The position numbers were made by a program, and so were the translations under genes. This document shows, piece by piece, positions 1 through 8,337 of a DNA stretch of 64,000 bases. Each line of letters begins with the position of its first letter. Position 1 is the first letter of the stretch. The stretch spans positions 6,141,255 through 6,205,254 of the forward strand of contig KL647289.1 in NCBI GenBank assembly GCA_000727475.1, read 5' to 3'. Source of the stretch: Sarcocystis neurona. Its lineage: Eukaryota > Apicomplexa > Conoidasida > Eucoccidiorida > Sarcocystidae. Under the pieces are notes generated by a model. The model worked only from the letters and a program-made list of their open reading frames with translations. It searched no databases and was not told the origin of the DNA.

Positions 1-3
1 TAC

Positions 4-44
<41 letters not shown>

Positions 45-229
45 TGTGGCCCCCCGCTCTGCCTGTCTTTCTCCTCCTACTATAAATTCGACCTTTCTGT
101 CTCCTTTCTTTCTTTCTTTTTCTTCTCTCTGTCTCTTGTCTTTCTTTGCCTCTCTCTTGCCCTTATTTCTTCCCCCGTCTCTTGCCTTTCTGTCTTTCTG
201 TCTCTCTCCATATATATATGAAGAAGTAC
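1..229 (-). other. Intron 1 of the RPB3-like gene (partial)
   Basis: Begins with a GT donor on the minus strand at 229-228 and runs off the left edge. It holds a pyrimidine-rich plus strand (TTTCT/TCTCTG runs, 60-210) and a pure TA tract at about 7-41. No further exon is visible. Confidence 0.65.
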
Positions 230-991
230 CATGGCTCTGCGAAGGGCATTTGCTACGGAGACATCACAATTTTCCAGGACGAAAGAAACTTTGTTCGGCG
301 AGACTTCCTTGACGAAAATACTCGGCTCGAAGGACCGCGGCTCGCCTCCTGCGGCTCCCGCTGCTCCTGCGCCTCCTCCTGCGCCTTCGCCGTCGGCTTC
401 TCCTTCTCGTCCTTCCACGTCAGCAGCAGCAGCACCAACGCCGGCCGTCGGGAAGAAACCAGCGCCAGCAGCAGAAGACGCACCTGCAACAGCAGCAGCC
501 GCCGTCGACGTCATAGCAGCAGGAGCAAACGAGGAGCCCCGCGTAGCAGTCGGCGATGCGGCGATGGCAGCAGCAGCAGGAGGAAAGGCAAGGCCACCGA
601 ACGGAGAAGGTGCGCCGAGAGCAGCAGCAGAAGACGAAGACGGAAGAAAAGCGGATGCCCCAGGAAACGCTGCTGGTGCTGTTTCATCGTAGTACAAACT
701 CCCAGCAGCTGTTGTGGGGGAGAGGCCCCCCCCCCTCCCTCCCGTTGCTGCTGTCCCTGTCACTGTCATGTCCGCAACTCCACCGCTTATGCTCCTGCCG
801 CTGCTCAACAGACCGTCGTCGAACAGCCGATTTTCTTCTGCTTCTCCCCTTGCTGTTGTGCCTTCCTCGCCTGCTCGTTCTCCTCCTCTTCCTCCTCTGC
901 CTCTGATTCTCAGCAGTTCTTCTCCTGCTGTTGCTGCCGCAGCAGCAGGAGCAGCCGCCAAGCCGTCGGTGCCGCTGCTGCCTCGTTCCAT
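230..991 (-). CDS. RPB3: RNA polymerase II subunit RPB3-like, first coding exon (gene continues off the left end)
   Basis: RPB3 pairs with RPB11 to nucleate assembly of RNA polymerase II, and acts in the nucleus. The exon is 254 codons from an ATG at 991 (context AAGGATGG) to a GT donor directly after an ATG codon at 230. The last 30 residues match the start of the RPB3 family: a strand reading VKEVSPNKVSFVLENCDVSV followed by ANALRRAM, the helix conserved as AN(S/A)(I/L)RR in RPB3 and alpha-like subunits. The family normally continues with an IAEVP-type segment; nothing like it lies in 1-229, so the next exon is outside the window. About 224 residues before the conserved part are Ala/Gly/Ser-rich low complexity, far longer than the few residues usual for the family. 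The related Pol I/III subunit AC40 is an alternative; the E-N-x-D-[VL] pattern favours RPB3. Family recognition is by eye; the length of the extension depends on the chosen start. Confidence 0.74.
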
Positions 992-1896
992 CCTTCCCGT
1001 CGTAGGTGTTGCGCCACGCGGCTGCGGAGGCCCTCTCCTCTGCTTCTTCTTCTTTCTCTTCCTCTCCTCTTTTCCTGTGTCTCCGTGCGCCGTCTCGTCT
1101 CCGCGGCAGCAACGAAGTCGCTACGTCTCTTCTCCCCGCTCCTGCGGACTGTGGAAGGGACGCAGCTGCTGCACAGCGCTGCACCTCTGCGACGAAAGGA
1201 GCAGACGCAGCTGCAGAGAAATCGACAGTTTCTCCTGGTCGACCTGCTGCAGCACTTCTCCGCCCGCGGTCGCAGCCGGGGAGACAGGCCGCAGCCAACG
1301 GGAAAACGAAGAGAGACGCGGAAGCGGAAGACGGCAAGAAAGATGGAGGAAGGAACGTTACGCAAGTGCAGAAAACACGAAAAGAAGGGAAATATAAACA
1401 GAAGAGAAAAAGTAAATGCTCCCTCGCAACGTCTCCTCGACGAACCCCTGCTCCGTCGCTGAAACAGCTGCGTTTGCTGCAAGTGGAGCGCCGTCGTTGG
1501 GAGGGTCCCCCGAAAGCCGCGCAGGCGTCTCCGCGTCTCCTCCGTGCGGCGCGCAGGCACCGGCCACCTCCGCGCCGTCTCCTTGGCGTGGGGAATTAGA
1601 GACGGCTGCTGCTGCGTTCCGGAAGAAGGGAAAGATCGTGCGGGCGTATCTATCTGCTGCCGAGACCCCGTCCCACAGCAGCAAAGGGAGAGGAAGAGGC
1701 AGACGCAGAGAGACCCACGCACAGAAAAGTGGATTCCCCGTCTCCTCGCAAAAGCGCTCAACAATCCACACGCTGGCTCACGCAACTCCCATGGGTATAA
1801 AGATATACATATATATATACACACATACACACGTATATATATGTGCGTACGCACAGATGCGCCTATACAACCGCAGTAGTCAAGTAACTATAGCTA
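992..1896. other. GC-rich upstream region of the RPB3-like gene, several open frames, no gene called
   Basis: Open reading frames exist on both strands, for example plus 1006-1599 and plus 1416-1907, and minus 1358-1771. They are mutually exclusive, rich in Ala/Arg/Ser, and none shows a recognisable domain. It may hold a 5' UTR or promoter of the minus-strand RPB3 gene, or an exon of a divergent plus-strand gene. From about 1797 it turns into TA/CA microsatellite. Confidence 0.4.
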
Positions 1897-1935
1897 CCGT
1901 TGTATAAACCACGAATCATATGTATTAATAGAAAG
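1897..1935 (+). repeat. Left copy of the 39-bp direct repeat bounding the NUMT
   Basis: Starts CCGTTGTATAAACCACGAAT and is identical over 39 bp to 2368-2406, 471 bp away. It may be mitochondrial sequence present at both ends of the inserted piece, as from a concatemeric or rearranged mitochondrial template. A duplicated target site is less likely at this length. Confidence 0.9.
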
Positions 1936-2367
1936 TGGAGATACTACCTAGACTTGACATAGAGTGAATATAATAAAGATAATCATGATAATCGGGGATT
2001 CTTCGGGGCATGCCAGGCCAATAATGATCCAGTCTACGGATTCCGTATTTGAAGAGTGATTATCACGTTGTAAGTAGATATAGTTTCTACGCTCTCCAAA
2101 ACCATAACTTCGTAGTAAAAATGGTTTGTGTCTAAAAACATAAATAGGAACGATAGTTCACCGTAAGATGTAATACGTGAGCTGGGTTAAGAACGTCTTG
2201 AGACAGTTTGTTCCCTATCTGCCAATACCATATATTAAGATATGGAGAATTTACTGTAATGGTATTAGAGAGTAGCTATTTATTAATCTTTTGTTAGACG
2301 CTAACTTCCCGGCCCCCATCAAACATGAGAATTTTAGGTTTTCCATGAAATCTATTTGGAAGAAGAG

Positions 2368-2406
2368 CCGTTGTATAAACCACGAATCATATGTATTAAT
2401 AGAAAG
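2368..2406 (+). repeat. Right copy of the 39-bp direct repeat bounding the NUMT
   Basis: Identical to 1897-1935. The sequence returns to nuclear-type microsatellite shortly downstream (CA tract at about 2511-2545). Confidence 0.9.
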
Positions 2407-3020
2407 GTATACACTTATGCATACAAACAACGTACGTGGGAGCTGCTGCTGATAGCAAGCGTCTCAGTGCGTCACCAGGATAGAAGAAGAGAAACATATA
2501 CATCCACATACTCACACACACACACACACACAAACTCACACACAGGTATAGATACCATGTATATACGTACATGTATGCGTGCACACACATATATATATGT
2601 GTAATAGGGCGAGGGAGCAATGTATTGTAGAGAGACGCACACGGATGGGAGACGGCTGCGCAAGTGGGCCCCGAAACGCGTGGCAGTTGCAGGTGTGCGG
2701 AGACGAGGAGACGTGCGGGGGTCTCGCGGGCGCATGCGTCTCACGTGAGGAGGCGGTGGCGGTTTGCTGCGAGGCGCGAAGAGAAGGGAGGCCAGCAGCA
2801 GTGAAGCGAGAAGGGAGAAGCGAGAAGGGAGAGGCCGCCGGGGCGAAGAAGAAGGGAGGGAAACAGCAGCAGCAGAAGCAAAAGCTCCTCCTTTTCGAGC
2901 GAAGTCGTCGAGAGACGCTGCTCGGGAAGCGCCAACACGGAAGACTGGCGTCTCTCTCCGTGTCTCCAGCAACGAGGAGACAGCACATAAAACAATAAGC
3001 AAGGAAATAGACGGGTCGTA
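2407..3020. other. Non-genic spacer with CA tract and GA-rich block
   Basis: Contains a CA microsatellite at about 2511-2545 and a GC/GA-rich block at 2640-3000 with overlapping open frames on both strands. None has a recognisable domain or convincing splice signals, so no gene is called. Confidence 0.4.
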
Positions 3021-3029
3021 TGGCTCGGC

Positions 3030-3165
3030 ACCATCCGTATATATTTCTCTCCCTCTATATATACATGTCTGTGAAAATGTATCTCTTTCTCTCTCACGGT
3101 ATATACATACATACAGGGAACCGTATCTCTCTCTGTACATACATCTATACACATGCAGGGAAGTG

Positions 3166-3198
<33 letters not shown>

Positions 3199-3960
3199 GA
3201 GGAGCTGTCTCTCTCTTCATATATATATATATATGAGAAATGTCTCTCGATATATATATATATATATATATGGGGGGACTGTCTCTCTATATGTATAAGA
3301 GAAATGTCTCTCTCTCTCTCGATATATATATATATATGTAAGGGAAGTGTCTCTCTCTCGCTATATATATATATATATATGGAACCGTCTCTCTCTCTCT
3401 CTATATATATATAAGGGAAATGTCTCTCTCTCTCTCTATATATATATATATGAGAAATGTCTCGATATATATATATATATATGTATATATGGGGACCCGT
3501 GTCTCTCTCTCTCTCTATATATATAAGGGAAATGTCTCTCTATATATATATATATATGAGAAATGTCTCGATATATATATGTATATATGGGGACCCGTGT
3601 CTCTCTCTCTCTATATATATATATAAGGGAAATGTCTCTCTCTCTCTATATATATATGAGAAATGTCTCGATATATATATATGTATATATGGGGACCCGT
3701 GTCTCTCTCTCTATATATATATATAAAAGGGAAATGTCTCTCTCTCTCCCTCTCTCTCTCTATATATATATGAGAAATGTCTCGATATATATATATATGT
3801 GTATATGGGGACCCGTGTCTCTCTCTCTCTCTATATATATATATAAGGGAAATGTCTGTGTCTCTGTACACACATATATGTATAGGGAAGTATCTCTCTG
3901 TATCTCTCTATTTCTTCATCTCTCTCTCTGTATATAGGGGACTCTATATACGTACAAGAA
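3030..3960. repeat. Compound tandem array: (CT)n-(TA)n units of roughly 100-120 bp
   Basis: Each unit contains, in order, GGGAAATGTCTCTCTC, a TA run, TGAGAAATGTCTCGATA, another TA run with GTATATGGGGACCCGTGTCT, and a CT run. The block beginning AAGGGAAATGTCTC recurs near 3414, 3527, 3625, 3725 and 3845. Open frames through it read only repeated Tyr/Ile/Ser/Leu peptides and are by-products of the repeat. Confidence 0.9.
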
Positions 3961-4019
3961 GACGACGCTGTCTTCCGCGCCCTGCTCTTCCCGAAAACGG
4001 TTTACCTCTGCAAATAAAT

Positions 4020-4960
4020 GGAGACGTTCTTTTCTACGTGTGTGTAGGTGTGTGTGTGGAAACGCCTATACATGTACACTAACATACATACACAGGGAAT
4101 ACAAAAGTTTGTATAGTATAGAGAGATATGCAGATACACATGTATATATAAATGTTTTGTATCTACGCGAAGATACACGCACACATATATATATGTATGT
4201 GTAGAAACGTTCTGTATCCATGCAAAGAGATACATATATATATATATATGGATGTGTATATAGATGTGTTTGCATGTAGGCTACAGATACACAGATATAT
4301 ACATTTATACACATGGAATTGTTTGGATCTACGCACATATATATATATGTAAAAGAAAATGTTTGTACCTATGCAGAAGATATACGGATATGTACGTCTA
4401 TATATCTATATATATGGAAATGTTTGCATCTATGTGTATATACATGTATATGAAAATGTCTGCATTTATGGAAAGACACGTAAATATACACGGAAATGTC
4501 TATATCTAGGCACAAGTAGATATACACCGGTGATGAAGTATACACCCATCCAGACAGATACTTGGAAAAGTTTGTAGTTGTAGACATGTAAGAACAAGCA
4601 AAAGCAGTAGATAGACAAACGGGGTGGCTGGGCACCCATCCGTATATTTATATATACATATATATCTATATATATATGTAGGGAACTGTTTCTCTCTATC
4701 TCTTTCTTCCCATATATATATATAGGGGAATGTCTCTCTTTCGCTCTGTGTATATACATAGGGAGCTGTCTCTCCCTTTCTTCCTGTATTCACGTATATA
4801 TATAGGGGACTGTCTACATGTATACATATATGAAGACGTGCAAGAAGTGGATAAACTCAAAGAACGAATGGACGCACGTATAGGTAGCATTCTCTCTTTT
4901 GTCTCTGTGTGCGCATCCAAAGATCAAAGCGACAGGGAGAAAGAAAAACATACACAGATA
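4020..4960. repeat. Degenerate tandem array with TA cores
   Basis: Loosely repeated blocks of roughly 60-90 bp pair a TA run with GAAA(T/C)GTTTG(C/T)ATCTATG-like text (4198, 4315, 4350, 4420), then from about 4680 with GGGGA(A/C)TGTCTCTCT-like text. It appears to be a diverged relative of the 3.0-3.96 kb array. No gene is seen. Confidence 0.7.
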
Positions 4961-5030
4961 AAGGAGACACGCACCTACATATATTAGACATGAATTCAAG
5001 TTGACAAACCCAGGGAGACGCAGCGAGACA

Positions 5031-6500
5031 TACAGATATGCGCGCGGTCCCACCGACTCCACCGCCGTCAGGCGAGACACAAAGAAGTAGCGCACAGGGC
5101 TCTAGCGGCGGTGTCCAGACGCTACAGCAGCAGCAGGAGACAAAACGAACGCAGGAAAGACGAAGAAGAGAAGGGGAAGGGGAGCGAAAGGCAGAGGGAG
5201 GAGAGAGGAGGTCGAGTACGGAGAAGCACAGGAAGATGCAGATCCACCGGGGAAAAAAACTCGGAAGGAGCTCTCCTGCTACCCCGCAGAGCCTGCTGCT
5301 CAACTGTCTCCTGCACCGCAGCCACCCCACACTCTTCCCAATTGCTGCTGCTGCTGTGACTGCTGTTGCTGCTGGGCGAGTGTTTTTGCTGCGCTGCTGC
5401 TGCTGGTCCTGCTGCTGCTGCTACGCTGATGGCTGTTTATGCTGGCAGCAGCGCTTGTGTTGCTGTGGCCGCTGCTGTGACTGCGCTCTGATTCGTTCTG
5501 CTGCTGTTGCTGCTGCTTCTGCGAGCCGTTTTGCTGCTGGGGCCGCTGCAGGTCCTCTGCTGTGCTGCGAATGCTGCTACGCTGCTGTTACGACTGCTGC
5601 TGCACCTACTTTCGTCGCTGTTGCTGGCGTGCGCGTTGGTGCCTGTCTGTCCTGCTGCGACTGTAGAGCGACGCAGATAAAGGCAGACAGGAAGACACAC
5701 AGAAAAGACGCGAGCCTGCACTTTTCTCAAGAGAGTTTATCTGCCTTCGTACTTCTTCACCTCCGCAATCACAAAGCGGATTGCCGGCATACGTGTGTGC
5801 ACATGTGTTTGCACGAGTGCATACATATATTTGTGCATACGTATGGATATGTAGACGGCAGGGAAGTGGGCTGGGTGAACTGGGGGGCGACGAGAGAAGG
5901 AGCCGCCACGCGACGAAGGCGAATGGGGTGTACGTACACCGAAAGGCGGCGCAAGCACGCAGCAGGCGCTTGGAGAGGACAGGGGAAAAGAGAGAGGGAA
6001 GAGAGAGAAGCAGAGCAACAGCAACAGCACGGTTCTGGTGAGGCAGCTGCGTCACGCGCTGAAGGGAAGGCGGGAGAGGACAACAGCACGCAGGAGGGCA
6101 GCAGAAGTAGCGGCATCTGCGCGTGGCTGGAGGGGAGATAATACTTGCTGCGCCGCAGCTGAGCGGCAGTCCTCAGAGAGCGACAGCTTCTCTTGACCCC
6201 ACGCACCTGCTCGTGTTGCTGCTGCTGCTGTTGCTGCTGTTGCTGCTGCTGTTAGTGCTGGTGCCGCTGTTGTGCAAGTGTGGCTGCCCGTGCTGCCGCT
6301 GCCTTCGCTGCTGCTGCGTCGCGCAGACATCTCTTCTGCGACAGCAGGCAAAGGAGCAGCCTGCCAACCTTGAAGCCACGGGCAAGCAGCTTGGTTTCTA
6401 CACCGAGAACGGGCAGCAGCGCCTGCTTCTGCTGCTGCAACACACCGTCGATGCCGGTTCTTCCAGAAGCGGCAAACAGAAATGCTGCTGCTCGTGTGGC
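5031..6500. other. Triplet-rich block with CAG on the minus strand; no closed gene model
   Basis: Between about 5340 and 6320 the plus strand is packed with CTG/TGC, so the CAG/GCA/AGC reading that Eimeria-type coding prefers lies on the minus strand. Minus frames at 5122-5325 (ending in an ordinary-looking peptide with AVQETVEQQALRG) and 6052-6351 look the most protein-like, interrupted by stops that would need introns. The plus frame 5038-5330 is also open. I cannot choose strand or exon limits, so this is only a candidate minus-strand gene. Confidence 0.35.
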
Positions 6501-6714
6501 CATCTGCTGCTATGGCTGTCGGCGTCTTGAGAGGGAGAAACTGCCGAGAAACAGAAAAAAACGGGAACTCTGCAATCTGTTCCCCTCTCCGCCGCAGCGA
6601 ACAACAAAGAACTGCATGTGCGCCGTGCCACAGCCGTCGGCAGCAGCGGCTTCACTTCTGGCGCTTTGCAGCCCGAGGCATGCAGCGGTGCATCACGCGA
6701 TAAAAACACAGCAG

Positions 6715-6905
6715 CCTTGCTGCGACAGCAGCAGCAACAGCAGCAGCAGCAACACCAACAGCAGCAACAGCAGCAGCAGCAACAGCAGCAGCAACAGCAG
6801 CAGCAGCGACAGCAGCAACAACGACAGCAGCAGCAGCAACAGCAGCAGCAGCGAAAGCAGCAGCGCCACCAACGCGAGAAGCAGCGGCTGCAGGAGCAGG
6901 AGCAG
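6715..6905 (+). repeat. CAG trinucleotide tract
   Basis: Near-continuous (CAG)n with scattered CAA, CGA and ACA. In the frame of 6618-7082 it reads poly-Gln of roughly 50 residues followed by an Arg/Glu-rich helix-like segment; the next frame reads poly-Ser/Asn. It may be coding in a plus-strand gene, but no exon limits are clear. Confidence 0.8.
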
Positions 6906-7431
6906 CGGGAGGGAGAAGAGGACGAGGCGGGGACCAGCAGGAACAGCAGCAGCAGCCGTCCGGGAGTCGCAGGAACGCGTATCACCAGCAACGCAGGAGC
7001 AGCACGAACTGCTGCCGCTGCTGCTCTGCGGACGAGAGCCGCAGGAATAGCAGCGGCTGCAGCATCCCAGCAGCAGGAGTAGAAGAGAGCAGCAGCAGCA
7101 GCGGTCGATCCGCATGCATGAGGCAGCCCGGCAGACGGCAGCAACGGTGATCTCCCGCTGCGGATGGACGCACCGGTGAGAGGTGCAACAACAGCTGAGC
7201 CGGAGAGGAGTAAACGAGCAGCAGAGTCAAACAACGGACGCAGCGGTGAAATTACGTGAGAAATCCTCTCTAGTGTCCACAAGAGAAGAACTATTTCCTT
7301 CTGGTGTATTGCGCCGTCACTGCCGGCGTCCCTCTGCCCCGCTGCCGTTGCTGCTGCTGTTGCTGCGGCTATTACCGCGCGCACATACGCCACGGCACCG
7401 CCTCGAGCCGACCGCGAAGGCTGCCCGGTGA

Positions 7432-7740
7432 AGAGCACGGAAGCAGCAGAATAAGAAAGCGAGAAGGCAGGCGGACGCGGAGCCAGCAGCAGAAGCGAAG
7501 CAGAAGGTAGCAGAAGAAGCCGACAAGGAAGCAGCAGCAGCAGAGGAGAAGGCGGCAGAGAGGAGGAAGACGACGAAGAAAGGCAGCAGAAAAAAAGGTG
7601 GAAGGGACAGAGACGTCGAGGTCAACGTTGAGCAAAAGGAACACACGCAGGAAGAGGACTGGGGACGCAGAAGAGAAGAAGCTCGGGTGGGAAGCGATAG
7701 CGCCGGGGGCGGGGCAGAAGAGCAGCGGAGAAGTTCCTCG
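7432..7740 (+). CDS. Possible coding exon, Ala/Lys/Glu-rich, unrecognised
   Basis: This frame is stop-free from 7432 and reads a charged, helix-forming sequence (for example AKQKVAEEADKEAAAAEEKA, then an RKTTKKGSRKKGG basic patch) up to about 7740. There a pyrimidine-rich stretch (7740-7890) looks like an intron tract. No ATG starts it, so it would be an internal exon. The minus strand is also open across 7317-7931 but reads Ser/Cys/Phe-rich nonsense. No function can be assigned; it may belong with the Gln-rich frame downstream. Confidence 0.3.
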
Positions 7741-7924
7741 TCTTCTTGCTTCTCGTTTTCTTCTTTCTCGTTTTTTGTATTTTTGTCTTCTCGCCCCCTG
7801 TCCCGGTGCTTCTCTTTTCCCTGCTCTTCGTCTTTTCGCGTCTCGTTTCCCTCTCTCTCGTTTCTCCGTCTTCTGCTCGTCGAGTCGTCTTTTTCTGAGA
7901 AGGTGGAAGAGGAAGAGAAGAAGG

Positions 7925-8251
7925 GCAACACCGCCAGGCGGCTTCCCTCCTCAGCAGTTGAGAAGGAAAGTACTCCTGGCGTCCGTCCACGCGGTCGAGT
8001 ACGAACAGAGCAGCACAGTTACCTCAGCAGCAGCAGCAGCACCAGCGGGAGGAGCAGCAGCGACAACAACTGCGAAATTAATACAAGAAGTGCAGCAGCA
8101 GCAGCAACTACAGCAGCAGAAACTGCAGCAGCTGCAGCACCGGCAGGAACCGCAGCACCAGCAGTAGTTGTCTCAGCAGCTGAAGCAGCAGCAACTGTCT
8201 GAGGAGCAAGTGCAGCAGCAGCAATTGCAGCAGCAGCAGAGTGAGGGGTGA
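7925..8251 (+). pseudogene. Gln-rich open frame interrupted by an in-frame TAG, unrecognised
   Basis: The frame reads LRRKVLLASVHAVEYEQSST, an Ala-rich stretch, AKLIQEVQQQQQLQQQKLQQ and so on to a TAG at 8165-8167. The same frame then continues in the same style (LSQQLKQQQLSEEQVQQQQL) to a TGA at 8249-8251. The continuity of composition across the stop suggests a CAG-to-TAG change in a once continuous poly-Gln frame. Alternatives are an untranslated CAG tract or a true C-terminus at 8164. It ends only 86 bp before the RPN7 start codon, so it could also be RPN7 5' UTR. Confidence 0.3.
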
Positions 8252-8337
8252 AGGAGAAGAAGGCACGGCGCTAGGTGTGAGTGCAGAGTGCGGGAGAGTG
8301 GGAACGAGCAGGAAACCTCATCTGTCCACCGTCTAAA

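Larger units (their letters stand above)
1897..2406 (+). pseudogene. Nuclear insertion of mitochondrial DNA (NUMT) containing an LSU rRNA domain V fragment
   Basis: This 510-bp block is AT-rich, free of microsatellite and unlike its neighbours. At 2178-2223 it carries the near-universal large-subunit rRNA sequence of the peptidyl-transferase region: GTGAGCTGGGTTAAGAACGT, then CTTGAGACAGTTTGTTCCCT, then ATCTGCC (bacterial 23S has GAGCTGGGTTTAGAACGTCG then TGAGACAGTTCGGTCCCTAT). Apicomplexan mitochondrial rRNAs are encoded as short scattered pieces on a roughly 6-kb genome. The AT-rich style and isolation fit such a piece copied to the nucleus. Bases 1936-2177 and 2224-2367 are presumably mitochondrial too, though I cannot name their genes. 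A 39-bp direct repeat bounds the block. It is not expected to be functional. Confidence 0.85.

Noticed and set aside
3020..3940. Overlapping open frames reading Tyr-Ile-Ser-Leu repeats
   Set aside because: Direct translation of CT/TA satellite units in several frames and strands; no start, domain or splice context.
6398..7438. Minus-strand frame of 346 codons across the CAG tract
   Set aside because: It reads a Cys run (GCTGCTGC in the Cys frame) and Leu/Ala-rich text, typical of antisense to a CAG repeat rather than a protein.
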